Of a DNA stretch of 64,000 nt, positions 9,256 to 18,553 are shown piece after piece. Below the pieces are notes generated by a model. The model did not search any database and was not told the DNA's origin. It worked only from the letters and a program-made list of their open reading frames with translations. The position numbers and the translations under genes are program-made. Origin of the DNA: Roseomonas sp. (GTDB lineage Bacteria > Pseudomonadota > Alphaproteobacteria > Acetobacterales > Acetobacteraceae); NCBI GenBank assembly GCA_020249285.1, contig JADCFX010000009.1, positions 54,996 through 118,995 of the forward strand, written 5' to 3'. Every line of letters starts with the position of its first letter. Position 1 is the stretch's first letter.

Positions 9256-10133
9256 CGCGCTGGGGCATTCTGGTTGCTGCCGTGCTGGCGATGGCGGGCT
9301 GCACGCAGCCTGAACCGCGTTATGTGGTGGGCGATCCCTATCGGCTGGGTGGTGTTTGGTCCTACCCGCAGGAAGATTACGCGCTTGCCGAAACCGGGCT
9401 GGCTGAGGTGCTTTCCGCGCCGATATTTGGCGCCCAGACGGCGAATGGCGAAGTGCTGACGGCCCAGGGCCTGACGGCGGCGCATCGCAGCCTGCAATTG
9501 CCGGCCATCATTCGCGTCACCAATCTTGAAAACGGCCGTTCCATGCTGCTGCGCGTCAATGATCGCGGCCCGGAAAAGCCAGGGCGCATCCTGGGCGTAT
9601 CCCCGCGCGCTGGGGCCTTGCTTGGCATGGCACCCGGCCGCGCGACACAAATTGCGCTGGTGGTGGATGCGGAAATGAGCCGCACGGTGGCCGAAGGCCT
9701 ACCCGGCCATGCGCTGCCCCCCATCGCCATCGCCGCCGCGCCACGCGCCGCCGTGCTGCGGGAAGAATTGGCGCCCTTGCCCGGCACGCGCGAAGCACCG
9801 CGGCGGGAGGTCCAGCCCCTGCCAAGCGCTGCGCCGATCGCCGAATCGGCCCCTCAAAGGCGCGGCCCTCCGGCACCCTTGCCCGAAACCGTGATGCAAA
9901 CCGCGCCGCGCCCAGGCGTCTTGATGGTGGAAGCCGGGCAATTTGGCGGCCGTTCTGCGGCAGAAGCCGCCGCGGCCCGGCTGCCGGGGGCGCGGATCAG
10001 CCAGCAGGGCAGGGGGCGCAATGCCAGCTTCCGTGTCGCCCTTGGCCCCTTTGCCGAGGTCCGGGCTGCGGATTTTGCGCTTGAGCGGACTCTGGCCGCT
10101 GGCCTATCCGGAGCAAGGATTATTGTGGAATAA
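9252..10133 (+). CDS. rlpA: RlpA-like septal ring lytic transglycosylase lipoprotein
   Basis: 293 residues. Lipoprotein signal LAMAGC places the lipid Cys at 17. A double-psi beta-barrel spans about residues 45-130 (TANGEVLTAQGLTAAHR, then VRVNDRGP-type text RVNDRGPEKPGRI). A Pro/Ala-rich linker follows, then a C-terminal SPOR domain from about 220 (VEAGQFGGRSAAEAAAARL). RlpA cleaves denuded glycan strands, with SPOR targeting to the septum. It starts at GTG 9252 overlapping the previous stop (GTGA). The DPBB-linker-SPOR order matches the family, and the length is normal. Confidence 0.9.
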   Translation: MTRWGILVAAVLAMAGCTQPEPRYVVGDPYRLGGVWSYPQEDYALAETGLAEVLSAPIFGAQTANGEVLTAQGLTAAHRSLQLPAIIRVTNLENGRSMLLRVNDRGPEKPGRILGVSPRAGALLGMAPGRATQIALVVDAEMSRTVAEGLPGHALPPIAIAAAPRAAVLREELAPLPGTREAPRREVQPLPSAAPIAESAPQRRGPPAPLPETVMQTAPRPGVLMVEAGQFGGRSAAEAAAARLPGARISQQGRGRNASFRVALGPFAEVRAADFALERTLAAGLSGARIIVE

Positions 10134-10183
10134 GGCGCTGCCTTTTCTTGGCGTAAAAGCGATCAGGCATGAAGGAACCCGGC

Positions 10184-11410
10184 ATGGCATCGCGTCGCAG
10201 TATCATTGGGGGCGTTTTGGGCGGTCTGCCGCTATGGCTTGCGGCGGATCAGGCTTTTGCGCAGCAGCGCCCGGCGCCAGCACCAGCCCAGCCACAACGC
10301 CGTCCTGCGCCTCGGCAGGAAGGCACGCCGGTTGCGACCCCAGTCGGCAATGTGGATGTATTGGCGCGTCAGGCCTTGGTGGTGGATTTCGAAACCGGCG
10401 CCACGCTGCTTGAGAAGAACGCCGATGAGCGCATGCCGCCTTCCAGCATGTCCAAGCTCATGACCATGTATGTGGTATTTGAACAGCTCCGCCAGGGCCG
10501 GCTGCAAATGGATCAGACGCTGCCGGTCAGTGAACGCGCCTGGCGCATGGGCGGATCCAAGATGTTCGTGGATATCGGCCAGCAGGTGCGGGTTGAGGAC
10601 CTTATTCGCGGCGTGATCGTGCAATCAGGCAATGATGCCTGCATTGTGTTGGCCGAGGCGATTTCCGGGAGCGAACAGCAATTCGCCGAATTGCTGACCG
10701 AAACGGGCCGCCGCATTGGCCTGGTGAACAGCAATTTCCGCAACAGCACCGGCTGGCCTGATCCGGAACATCGCATGACAGCGCGAGACCTTTCCATCTT
10801 GGCGCGGCGCCTGATCACAGATTTCCCGGATTACTATCGCTTTTACAATGAACGCAGCTTCCGCTTTGCCAATATCAGCCAGGATAATCGCAACCCGCTG
10901 CTGGCGCGCGTACCGGGCGCGGATGGGCTCAAGACCGGCCATACGGAAGAAGCCGGTTTTGGCCTGACCGGCAGCGCCATTCGTGATGGGCGGCGCGTGA
11001 TTTTGGTGCTGAACGGTCTGCCCAGCATGCGCGCGCGGGCAGAGGAAAGCGAGCGCCTGATGGAATGGGCCTTTCGCGAATTTGAGGCCGTAACCCTGTT
11101 CCGCGCGCAGGATACGGTGGAAGACGTGCCGGTCTATCTTGGCGAACGCCGCACCGTACCCATGGTGGGCGGGCGTGACATCACCCTGACGCTGCCAAGA
11201 CGTTGGCGGGACAGGCTTGAAGTGCGCGTGCGCTATCAGGCGCCGCTGACCGCACCCGTCATGCGCGGGCAGACCATTGGCGAATTGCAGGTGGCAGGGC
11301 AGGGGGTGCCGACGCTCTCCGTGCCCCTGGTCGCCGGCGCGGATGTCGAAAAACTTGGCCTGTTGCCGCGCATTCCAGCGGTGATCGGGCGCTGGGTCTC
11401 CGGCGCCTGA
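10184..11410 (+). CDS. D-alanyl-D-alanine carboxypeptidase (class A PBP)
   Basis: Periplasmic serine DD-carboxypeptidase of the S11 (DacA/DacF) family, 408 residues from the preferred start. Active-site triads: SMSK at 88-91 (nucleophile Ser88), SGN at 148-150, and KTG at 250-252. A C-terminal PBP5-like beta domain follows. The N-terminus SRRSIIGG plus a hydrophobic stretch ending AFA-QQ looks like a Tat-type or Sec signal. I choose ATG 10184 over 10169 because AAGGA sits 8 bases before it. There is no obvious C-terminal amphipathic anchor of the E. coli DacA kind; the end is GRWVSGA. It is followed by tmk after 7 bp. The role is trimming pentapeptide stems to limit cross-linking. Confidence 0.93.
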   Translation: MASRRSIIGGVLGGLPLWLAADQAFAQQRPAPAPAQPQRRPAPRQEGTPVATPVGNVDVLARQALVVDFETGATLLEKNADERMPPSSMSKLMTMYVVFEQLRQGRLQMDQTLPVSERAWRMGGSKMFVDIGQQVRVEDLIRGVIVQSGNDACIVLAEAISGSEQQFAELLTETGRRIGLVNSNFRNSTGWPDPEHRMTARDLSILARRLITDFPDYYRFYNERSFRFANISQDNRNPLLARVPGADGLKTGHTEEAGFGLTGSAIRDGRRVILVLNGLPSMRARAEESERLMEWAFREFEAVTLFRAQDTVEDVPVYLGERRTVPMVGGRDITLTLPRRWRDRLEVRVRYQAPLTAPVMRGQTIGELQVAGQGVPTLSVPLVAGADVEKLGLLPRIPAVIGRWVSGA

Positions 11411-11417
11411 AGCCCCG

Positions 11418-12044
11418 ATGGCGCGGGGCCATTTCATCACGCTTGAAGGGGGCGAGGGCGCGGGAAAATCCACCCAGGCGCGACGGCTTGCTGTGGCGCT
11501 TGCCGCATCGGGCGTGCCGGTGCTGCGCACACGCGAACCCGGCGGCGCGCCGGGGGCAGAGCGTATTCGCGATTTGCTGCTCTCGCCTGGTTCCTGGGAC
11601 AGTCTGACCGAAGCCATGCTGCATTTCGCCGCGCGGCGGGAACATGTGGTGCGGTCCATCCGCCCCATGCTGGAAGCCGGCGCCTGGGTGATTTGTGATC
11701 GCTTTGCGGATTCCACGCTGGCTTATCAGGGGGCGGGGCAGGGTCTGGCGCATGAAACCTGGGCGCGGCTTTGTGATCTGACCCTGGAAGGCTTGCAGCC
11801 CGACCTGACGCTAATTCTAGATTTGCCGGTGGAAGCGGGCTTGGCGCGCGCAGCGGGGCGGAGTGCCGCGGATCGCTATGAAAAACTTGGCGCTGATTTC
11901 CATGCCCGCATTCGCGCTAGCTTTCAGGACATTGCACGCCGAGACCCCGCGCGCTGCGTGGTGCTGGATGCGGCGCGGGATGCGGAGGCCGTTTATGCGG
12001 CCATTATTGAGACCCTGCGCCAAAGGCTAGGCGCACCGCTGTGA
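11418..12044 (+). CDS. tmk: Thymidylate kinase
   Basis: Phosphorylates dTMP to dTDP with ATP in dTTP synthesis. It has 208 residues; P-loop GGEGAGKST at 11-19, the TREPGGAPGAE dTMP/LID-partner motif, DRFADSTLAYQGAG (the DR(Y/F) signature), and a LID region after LDLPVEAGLARA. It starts at ATG 11418 just past the carboxypeptidase stop. It overlaps holB by 4 bp (GTGA), the common alphaproteobacterial dac-tmk-holB-metG arrangement. Confidence 0.97.
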   Translation: MARGHFITLEGGEGAGKSTQARRLAVALAASGVPVLRTREPGGAPGAERIRDLLLSPGSWDSLTEAMLHFAARREHVVRSIRPMLEAGAWVICDRFADSTLAYQGAGQGLAHETWARLCDLTLEGLQPDLTLILDLPVEAGLARAAGRSAADRYEKLGADFHARIRASFQDIARRDPARCVVLDAARDAEAVYAAIIETLRQRLGAPL

Positions 12045-13054
12045 GCCTGCCGGAACCGCGCGCCAATCCTGAACTTTTCGGCCATGAAACGGCTGCCGCC
12101 GCGCTGGTGGAAGCGGCGCTTTCCGGGCGGCTGCATCACGCCTGGCTGATGGCGGGGCCTGCGGGGATCGGCAAGGAAACACTCGCCTGGCGCTTCGCCC
12201 GCTGGTTGCTGGCCGGCATGCCCGAAGCGCCCAAGGGCAAGCCGCCGCTTTATCTGGATCCATCGCACCCGGTGTTTCGCCGTGTCGCCGCCGAAAGCCA
12301 TGCGGATTTGCTGACCATTGATGCCGATACCTTGCGCGGCGACCGCAAGCGCAATGACATCAATGTGGATGCGGCGCGGTTGATCCCTGGCTTCATGAAC
12401 AGAACCGCTGCCGAGGGCGGTTGGCGCGTGGTGGTGGTTGATGGCGTGGAGACGATGAACCTCCAGGCACAAAACGCCATCCTAAAAGTGCTGGAAGAAC
12501 CCCCAGCGCGGGCGATCCTGTTACTGGTCTCCTCAGCCCCCGCGCGGCTTTTGCCCACCATTCGCAGCCGCTGCCGGAAACTTGATCTTTTCCCCCTTGG
12601 CGATGCGGAGATGCAGGCCCTGCTCGCGCGGCTTTTGCCTGATGCGCCGACGGCTGATCGCGCCAAGCTCGCGGAAATGGCGGAGGGCTCTCCGGGCCGC
12701 GCCATGCAGCTTGCCGAAGGCGATGGGCTGGAATTGCAGGCTTTGGTGGAAGATTGCCTTGCCAACCTGAAGCGCCCCGATCCGGCGCGGTTTCATGCGG
12801 TGGCGGAACGCTGCCTCGCGGATCGTGGCGGCGGCGCCTTCGTCACCTTCATGGCGCTGCTGCGCGGGCGTATTGCGGGAGCGCTGCGCCAGGCCGCGCG
12901 TGGTGAGGCCGCGCCCGGCTGGATCGCCGCCCATCCGCTTGCCGCCTGGCCCGCGCTATGGGATAGGCTCGGGCGCCTCGTGGATGAGACCGAAAGACTG
13001 AATATGGACCGCAAACAGGCGGTGCTGACCGGGCTTTCCTGGCTTTCAGCGTGA
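12041..13054 (+). CDS. holB: DNA polymerase III subunit delta'
   Basis: Stator of the clamp-loader complex. 337 residues with an AAA+ fold: ELFGHETAAAAL near residue 10, GPAGIGKETLAWRFA in the P-loop position, VDGVETMNLQAQNAILKVLEEPP (sensor region; these residues are the family's most conserved block), and SRCRKLDLFPL. Conserved zinc-cysteine spacing is not evident, as in many alphaproteobacterial delta' proteins. It starts at GTG 12041, overlapping the tmk stop. The synteny tmk-holB-metG supports the assignment. Confidence 0.93.
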   Translation: MSLPEPRANPELFGHETAAAALVEAALSGRLHHAWLMAGPAGIGKETLAWRFARWLLAGMPEAPKGKPPLYLDPSHPVFRRVAAESHADLLTIDADTLRGDRKRNDINVDAARLIPGFMNRTAAEGGWRVVVVDGVETMNLQAQNAILKVLEEPPARAILLLVSSAPARLLPTIRSRCRKLDLFPLGDAEMQALLARLLPDAPTADRAKLAEMAEGSPGRAMQLAEGDGLELQALVEDCLANLKRPDPARFHAVAERCLADRGGGAFVTFMALLRGRIAGALRQAARGEAAPGWIAAHPLAAWPALWDRLGRLVDETERLNMDRKQAVLTGLSWLSA

Positions 13055-13078
13055 ACGCGCGACATCAAGGCAAGAGAC

Positions 13079-14623
13079 ATGACAGAAACGCGCTACGTCA
13101 CAACGCCGATTTATTATGTGAATGACAAGCCGCATGTCGGCCATGCCTATACCTCGGTGGCGGCGGATGTGCTGGCGCGCTGGTGGCGGCTGAATGAGCG
13201 GCTCACTGGCCAGAAGGTGTTCTTCCTGACCGGTACCGATGAGCATGGCCAGAAGGTGGAAAAGGCCGCGCGTGATGCGGGGATGGACCCGCAAGCCTTC
13301 ACCGATCAGGTGAGCCAGCATTTCCGCGACATGACCGGCACACTCGGCCTTTCCAATGATGATTTCATCCGTACCACCGAAGCGCGCCACAAGGCCGCCT
13401 GTTCCGCGTTGTGGGAAGAATTGGTCAAGCGCGATGAAATCTACCTTGGCCATTATGAAGGCTGGTATGCGGTGCGTGATGAGGCGTTTTACGGCCCGGA
13501 TGAACTGACCGAACGCGATGGCGTGAAATACGCCCCATCTGGCGCACCTGTGGAATGGGTGCGGGAGCCTTCCTATTTCTTCCGCCTGTCGAAGTGGCAA
13601 GACTGGCTTTTAGATTACTACAACAAGAAAGTAGAATTTATAGCGCCGGACAGTCGTCGAAACGAGGTCATTTCTTTTGTCAAGTCCGGCCTACAAGATC
13701 TCTCGATCAGCCGCACCTCTTTCCGGTGGGGCGTACCCGTGCCGGGCGATCCCGCGCATGTGATGTATGTCTGGCTGGATGCGCTGACGAATTACATCAC
13801 CGCTGCCGGCTATCCTGATATCAAGGCCGAGCGATGGAAGTTTTGGCCAGCAAGCGTGCATCTCGTCGGCAAGGATATTGTGCGCTTCCACGCCATTTAT
13901 TGGCCCGCCTTTCTCAAAGCTGCGGGTTTGGAGCCGCCAAAGCGTGTTTTTGCCCATGGCTGGTGGACGATCGAAGGGCAGAAAATGTCCAAATCCCTTG
14001 GCAATGCCATTGATCCGGTGGCGCTGGTGGAAGAATTCGGGCTCGATCCGCTGCGCTATTTTCTGCTGCGCGAAGTACCCTTTGGCGCGGATGGGGATTT
14101 TTCACGGAAAGCGCTTGCCAATCGGCTGAACGGCGAATTGGCTGATGCTTTGGGCAATCTTGCCAATCGCACGTTATCGCTCATTCAGCGGAATTGTGAG
14201 GGCAAGCTGCCTGCCGAGGCGGCCATTTCATCAGCAGATCAAGGTTTGCTCGACCTTCTTACAAGCTTACAGGCTACCGTTGGTGGAAACTTAGCAGATC
14301 AAAAATTTCATATTGCTCTCGAAGAAATTTTCCGTGTGGTACGCGCGGCAAACGCTTACATTACTGAACAAGCGCCATGGGCGCTTAAAAAGACTGATCC
14401 GGCTCGCATGGAGACTGTACTGCGTCATTTGCACACCGTCCTGCGGCGCGTCGCGACCATGCTACAGCCCTTCATGCCAACCACCATGAATGCCCTGTTG
14501 GACCAGCTTGGCGTCCCGAAGGATGCGAGGGACATCATGGCGTTGCGCACGCCCCTCCCAGCAGGCACCGCCTTGCCGCCCCCAAGCCCCCTCTTTCGCA
14601 AGATCGAAATCGAGGCCGCCTGA
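13079..14623 (+). CDS. metG: Methionyl-tRNA synthetase
   Basis: Class-I aminoacyl-tRNA synthetase charging tRNA-Met, 514 residues, the short form without the C-terminal EMAP-like tRNA-binding domain. The HIGH motif is HVGH at 19-22 and the KMSKS motif is KMSKS at 302-306. The zinc/connective region shows no four-cysteine knuckle, as in the zinc-less type. It starts at ATG 13079 and overlaps tatD by 1 bp. Base composition is odd. 14221-14400 has 82 G/C of 180 and 13621-13680 has 25 of 60, against a clearly GC-rich rest of the gene, with AT-rich synonymous codons (TTA, ATT, CTT, AAA) that are rare in neighbours. The reading frame is intact throughout, so function is likely kept. Confidence 0.97.
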   Translation: MTETRYVTTPIYYVNDKPHVGHAYTSVAADVLARWWRLNERLTGQKVFFLTGTDEHGQKVEKAARDAGMDPQAFTDQVSQHFRDMTGTLGLSNDDFIRTTEARHKAACSALWEELVKRDEIYLGHYEGWYAVRDEAFYGPDELTERDGVKYAPSGAPVEWVREPSYFFRLSKWQDWLLDYYNKKVEFIAPDSRRNEVISFVKSGLQDLSISRTSFRWGVPVPGDPAHVMYVWLDALTNYITAAGYPDIKAERWKFWPASVHLVGKDIVRFHAIYWPAFLKAAGLEPPKRVFAHGWWTIEGQKMSKSLGNAIDPVALVEEFGLDPLRYFLLREVPFGADGDFSRKALANRLNGELADALGNLANRTLSLIQRNCEGKLPAEAAISSADQGLLDLLTSLQATVGGNLADQKFHIALEEIFRVVRAANAYITEQAPWALKKTDPARMETVLRHLHTVLRRVATMLQPFMPTTMNALLDQLGVPKDARDIMALRTPLPAGTALPPPSPLFRKIEIEAA

Positions 14624-15396
14624 TGCTGGTGGATAGCCATTGCCACCTCGATTACTATGTCGAGGCGGAGATTGCCGATGTCATTGCCCGCGCCCAGGAA
14701 GCCGGCATTGGCCGCATGGTCACCATCGGCACGCGCTTCGCCCAGGCGGAGCAAGTGAAGGCGCTGACCGAACGTTTTGATTGCGTGCTCGGCACCGTCG
14801 GCATCCACCCCCATAATGCCGGGGAGGGGGAATTGCCCGGGCCGGAAGCGCTGGCCGCGCTGGCCGATCATCCCCGCATCATCGGGCTTGGCGAAAGCGG
14901 GCTTGATTACTTCTATGACAAGGCGCCGCGCGACGCCCAGGCGGAGAATTTCCGCAACCATATCCGCGCCGCGCAAATTACTGGCCTGCCGCTCGCCATC
15001 CATGCCCGCCAGGCAGATGAGGATATCGCCGATATCCTGGCCGAAGAGCGCGACAGGGGCGGGGCCTTCCCCTTCCTGCTGCATTGCTTCAGCAGTGGCC
15101 GGGGTTTGGCGGAACGCGCGGTGGCGATGGGGGGCTACTTGTCCTTCTCCGGCATTCTGACCTTCCCGAAAAGCGCGGAATTGCGGGAGATTGCGCGGGA
15201 TATGCCGCCTGATCGGCTGCTGGTGGAAACCGATGCGCCTTATCTTGCCCCTGTTCCCTTTCGCGGCAAGCGCTGTGAACCCGCGATGGTGGCCCATACC
15301 GCCAAGGTGCTTGCCGGGGTCCGGGGGTTGGAAATCGCGGCGCTTGAGGCACTGACCACTCGCAATTTTGAAACCCTCTTCCCGAAGGCCCGCTAG
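14623..15396 (+). CDS. TatD family metal-dependent deoxyribonuclease
   Basis: 257-residue TIM-barrel hydrolase of the TatD/YcfH family. Metal ligands: DSHCHLD at 4-10, the Glu in GLGESGLDYF, HARQADEDI, HCFSSGRGLAE, and ETDAPYL near the end. Family members are 3'-5' DNases or D-aminoacyl-tRNA-editing-like hydrolases; the YcfH-type position after metG is standard. It starts at ATG 14623, overlapping the metG stop (TGATG). The stop codon TAG (14394+1000, i.e. 15394-15396) lies inside the CTAGTGGT terminal repeat of the palindromic element that follows. The present C-terminus FPKAR may therefore have been set by that insertion. Confidence 0.92.
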   Translation: MLVDSHCHLDYYVEAEIADVIARAQEAGIGRMVTIGTRFAQAEQVKALTERFDCVLGTVGIHPHNAGEGELPGPEALAALADHPRIIGLGESGLDYFYDKAPRDAQAENFRNHIRAAQITGLPLAIHARQADEDIADILAEERDRGGAFPFLLHCFSSGRGLAERAVAMGGYLSFSGILTFPKSAELREIARDMPPDRLLVETDAPYLAPVPFRGKRCEPAMVAHTAKVLAGVRGLEIAALEALTTRNFETLFPKAR

Positions 15397-15515
15397 TGGT
15401 GCGATTCACGCTAACCTCTCCCGATCTAAAACGGCCCCCGCGCACCACTAGCCCTTTATATGGTGGGCAGATTCACGCTGCTGTCGTGAACCGACAGCAG
15501 CGACCGGACCACTAG
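15393..15515. repeat. Palindromic repeat element (MITE- or REP-like) after tatD
   Basis: Within 123 bp the octamer CTAGTGGT / ACCACTAG occurs three times: 15393-15400 (forward), 15444-15451 and 15508-15515 (inverted). The first two copies belong to a perfect 11-bp inverted repeat, CTAGTGGTGCG (15393-15403) and CGCACCACTAG (15441-15451). The decamer GATTCACGCT is directly repeated at 15403-15412 and 15470-15479. A perfect 10-bp hairpin GCTGCTGTCG-tgaac-CGACAGCAGC occupies 15477-15501. The terminal repeats and internal hairpin look like a small non-autonomous element or two nested copies. No coding sequence is present. It fills the tatD to MBL-hydrolase gap almost exactly and supplies the tatD stop. 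Confidence 0.6.
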
Positions 15516-15518
15516 GGT

Positions 15519-16325
15519 TTGGTTACGGTCACGATCCTTGGCTGTGGCGGTTCAGCCGGGGTGCCGCTGATTGGCGGCGCCGATGGAAGGGGGGATTGGG
15601 GGGCATGTGACCTTGCCGAGCCGCGGAATCGGCGGATGCGATCCTCGATTCTGATCGAAGGCGATCAAGGGCAAAGGCTGCTTGTGGATGCCGGCCCGGA
15701 TATGCGCGCCCAATTCCTGGCCGCGGGTATCGGAGCGGTGGCGGCGATTCTTTTCACCCATCACCACGCCGATCACGTCATGGGGACAGATGAAACCCGC
15801 GTGCTGAACCGCATTACGGGGAAGCCTCTGCCCGTATACGGCATGGCAAGAACGCTGGATAACCTGCGGCTTCGCTTCGATTATGCCTTTTTGCCGGCGG
15901 TTGGCCCCTGGTTTTTTCGCCCAGCGCTTGAAGCCACCGAGGTAAAGCCCGGCGAAACCGTTGAAATTGCCGGGCTGCCGCTGACCCTGTTCAGCCAGGA
16001 TCATGCGGTGATGGAAACGCTCGGCCTTAGAATCGGGGGCTTCGCCTATTCCACCGATCTGGTGCGCCTGCCGGCAGAAAGCCTGGCCCTTCTTCACGGT
16101 CTGGATACCTGGGTTGTGGGATGTTTCCAGCGCGCGCCCCATAAGGTGCACGCGAATCTGGAGCAGGTGCTTGAATGGGTGCGCATAGTGCAGCCGCGCC
16201 GGACAATTTTAACCCATATGGGCAGCGATCTGGATTATGGCTGGCTCTGCCGCACCCTGCCCCCGGGGATCGAGCCCGGGTATGATGGCATGGTGTTACA
16301 ACCAAGCGCTGCGCCAGGGCGTTGA
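15519..16325 (+). CDS. MBL-fold metallo-hydrolase (PhnP-like)
   Basis: 268-residue metallo-beta-lactamase-fold phosphodiesterase-like protein. The start is VTVTILGCGGSAGVPLIGG, followed by LVDAGPDMRAQFL. The metal motif is FTHHHADHVMG (HxHxDH), then FSQDHAVMETLG and YSTDL, with a last His in ILTHMGSDLDYG. This layout matches PhnP-type cyclic phosphodiesterases, which usually follow metG-tatD in alphaproteobacteria. No phn genes are near. The start is uncertain: TTG 15519 is the first usable codon after an in-frame block, lies 4 bases past the palindromic element and has a poor ribosome site (CTAGGG). The original start region may have been altered by the element. Confidence 0.85.
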   Translation: MVTVTILGCGGSAGVPLIGGADGRGDWGACDLAEPRNRRMRSSILIEGDQGQRLLVDAGPDMRAQFLAAGIGAVAAILFTHHHADHVMGTDETRVLNRITGKPLPVYGMARTLDNLRLRFDYAFLPAVGPWFFRPALEATEVKPGETVEIAGLPLTLFSQDHAVMETLGLRIGGFAYSTDLVRLPAESLALLHGLDTWVVGCFQRAPHKVHANLEQVLEWVRIVQPRRTILTHMGSDLDYGWLCRTLPPGIEPGYDGMVLQPSAAPGR

Positions 16326-16433
16326 CCCGGGCGGGAAAATGGGCGCATGGGAATTGTGCTGTCCTACCGCCGCACCACATGCGGGGTCAGACAAAAGTGA
16401 CGAAGGGCGGCCTGCTTGCCGCGAAAGGATGAG

Positions 16434-17084
16434 ATGATGATCAGGGACCGTGATCCTGTTGATGTCTATAATAATACTCTGGTGCCCATGGTGGTCGAAC
16501 AGACCGCGCGTGGGGAACGGGCTTTCGACATCTATTCCCGCCTGCTCAAGGAACGCATCATCTTCCTGACCGGCCCGGTTTTTGACCAAGTGTCGTCGCT
16601 GATTTGCGCCCAGCTGCTGTTCCTGGAAAGCGAAAATCCCAACAAGGATATCGCCTTCTACATCAATAGCCCGGGCGGCGTGGTTTCATCCGGCCTCGCG
16701 ATGTATGACACCATGCAGTATATCCGCAGCCCCGTAAGCACGGTGTGCATCGGGCAGGCGGCATCCATGGGGTCCTTGCTGCTGTGCGCCGGCGCCAAGG
16801 ACAAGCGCTATGCGCTGCCCAATAGCCGCGTGATGGTGCACCAGCCATCCGGCGGGGCGCAGGGCCAGGCGACCGATATCGAAATCCAGGCGCGCGAAAT
16901 TCTGAAGCTTCGCCAAAGGCTTAATGAGATTTACGTGCACCACACCGGCCAGCCCATTGATGCCATTGAGCGCAAGCTGGAACGCGATAGCTACATGTCG
17001 GCGGAAGAAGCGCGGGATTTCGGCCTGGTGGATCACGTGGTGGAAAAGCGGCCATTGCCCGCCACGGAAACCACCCCGGCATGA
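16434..17084 (+). CDS. clpP: ATP-dependent Clp protease proteolytic subunit
   Basis: Tetradecameric serine protease that degrades substrates unfolded by ClpX or ClpA, including SsrA-tagged proteins. It has 216 residues; catalytic triad Ser111 in [11 protein letters not shown], His136 in VMVHQPSGG and Asp185 in LERDSYMSA. The handle loop [10 protein letters not shown] is intact. I start at ATG 16434 with AAAGGA 4-9 bases upstream; a TTG reading from 16416 would add six residues. clpX follows on the same strand after 97 bp, and lon is next. Confidence 0.97.
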   Translation: MMIRDRDPVDVYNNTLVPMVVEQTARGERAFDIYSRLLKERIIFLTGPVFDQVSSLICAQLLFLESENPNKDIAFYINSPGGVVSSGLAMYDTMQYIRSPVSTVCIGQAASMGSLLLCAGAKDKRYALPNSRVMVHQPSGGAQGQATDIEIQAREILKLRQRLNEIYVHHTGQPIDAIERKLERDSYMSAEEARDFGLVDHVVEKRPLPATETTPA

Positions 17085-17130
17085 AACTGGCTGGCCTGAA
17101 CCGGTCAAGCTTTCCCCGCCTGAACGTGGG

Positions 17131-17170
17131 GGGTATATTATGTGATTCGCGGTCTGCAAATTCGGACCGC
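17131..17170 (+). promoter_or_regulatory. clpX upstream region: -10-like box and leader hairpin
   Basis: The clpP-clpX gap contains a near-consensus TATATT (17134-17139) downstream of a CCCC/GGGG hairpin. Between it and the clpX ribosome site is an inverted repeat GCGGTC (17149-17154) / GACCGC (17165-17170). A separate clpX promoter is plausible in addition to read-through from clpP, but I see no convincing -35 or sigma-32 box. Confidence 0.3.
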
Positions 17171-17181
17171 ATGGAGACGGT

Positions 17182-18438
17182 ATGAGCAAGTCCGGCGATT
17201 CCAAGAATACTCTTTACTGCTCCTTCTGCGGGAAGTCGCAGCATGAGGTCCGCAAGCTAATCGCCGGACCGACTGTATTCATTTGCGATGAATGCGTTGA
17301 ACTTTGCATGGATATCATCCGTGAAGAGCACAAGACGCATCTTGTGAAGTCCCGCGATGGCGTGCCGACGCCAAAGGAAATCTGCAAGGTCCTGGATGAT
17401 TATGTGATCGGCCAGGAACATGCCAAGCGTGTGCTCTCGGTCGCTGTCCATAATCATTACAAGCGCTTGGGGCAGGGTGGTAAGGGCGCAGATATTGAAA
17501 TCGCCAAATCCAACATCATGCTGCTGGGGCCGACTGGTTCGGGCAAGACGCTACTGGCCCAGACGCTGGCGCGCATCCTGGATGTGCCCTTCACCATGGC
17601 GGATGCCACCACCCTGACCGAAGCGGGTTATGTGGGTGAGGATGTGGAGAATATCATCCTCAAGCTGCTGCAGGCCGCTGATTACAATGTGGAACGTGCC
17701 CAGCGCGGCATTGTCTATATTGATGAAGTAGACAAGATCAGCCGCAAGTCAGACAATCCTTCCATCACGCGTGACGTCAGCGGGGAAGGGGTGCAGCAGG
17801 CGCTGCTCAAGATTATGGAAGGCACGGTCGCTTCCGTGCCGCCGCAGGGTGGGCGCAAGCATCCGCAGCAGGAATTCCTGCAAGTGGATACATCCAACAT
17901 CCTGTTCATCTGCGGTGGAGCCTTTGCCGGGCTTGAAAAGATCATCAGCGCCCGCGGCAAAGGTTCGGGCATTGGCTTCGGCTCCGAGGTGCGCGACCCG
18001 GATGAACGCCGCACAGGCGCCATCCTGCGCGAGGTAGAGCCTGAGGATTTGCTGAAATTCGGCCTGATCCCGGAATTCATCGGCCGTCTGCCAGTACTGG
18101 CGACGCTTGAGGATCTGGACGAAAAGGCGCTGATCGAAATTCTCACCAAGCCGAAGAATGCGCTGGTGAAGCAATATGGTCGTCTGTTTGAGATGGAAGG
18201 CGCCAAGCTGACCTTTACCGAGGATGCGCTGCGCGCTGTTGCGACCCGTGCCATCCAGCGCAAGACTGGCGCGCGGGGCTTGCGTTCCATTCTGGAATCG
18301 ATCTTGCTCGAAACCATGTTCGAATTGCCTGGGCTTGAGACGGTTGAAGAAGTTGTGGTGAACCGCGAAGTTGCCGAAGGCCGCGGCCAACCTCTGTTCA
18401 TTTACGGCGAGCGTGCTGCCGAGCAATCCTCGGCCTGA
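17182..18438 (+). CDS. clpX: ATP-dependent Clp protease ATP-binding subunit
   Basis: Hexameric AAA+ unfoldase that feeds ClpP. 418 residues. The N-terminal zinc-binding domain has Cys13, Cys16, Cys35 and Cys38 (YCSFCGKS and FICDECVE). Walker A GPTGSGKT is at 116-123, Walker B is VYIDEVDKI, and the pore loop is GYVGEDVEN. The IGF-type loop that docks ClpP is [11 protein letters not shown], and the sensor-2 region is TGARGLRSI. It starts at ATG 17182 behind GGAG. It is downstream of clpP and 115 bp before lon. Confidence 0.98.
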   Translation: MSKSGDSKNTLYCSFCGKSQHEVRKLIAGPTVFICDECVELCMDIIREEHKTHLVKSRDGVPTPKEICKVLDDYVIGQEHAKRVLSVAVHNHYKRLGQGGKGADIEIAKSNIMLLGPTGSGKTLLAQTLARILDVPFTMADATTLTEAGYVGEDVENIILKLLQAADYNVERAQRGIVYIDEVDKISRKSDNPSITRDVSGEGVQQALLKIMEGTVASVPPQGGRKHPQQEFLQVDTSNILFICGGAFAGLEKIISARGKGSGIGFGSEVRDPDERRTGAILREVEPEDLLKFGLIPEFIGRLPVLATLEDLDEKALIEILTKPKNALVKQYGRLFEMEGAKLTFTEDALRAVATRAIQRKTGARGLRSILESILLETMFELPGLETVEEVVVNREVAEGRGQPLFIYGERAAEQSSA

Positions 18439-18553
18439 TGCACGCCTCGCTGGGCCTTGTGAGGGCGCTGGTGAAAACCAACATAAAGGCAGAAGGCGCC
18501 CCGCCTGCGCCGCTTTTGGGCGGGCCGGGCGCGACTGTCCATAGTGAGGTCAC

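Noticed and set aside
10625..11716. 363-codon minus-strand frame over the carboxypeptidase and tmk
   Set aside because: Shadow frame of two certain genes, with no initiation signal.
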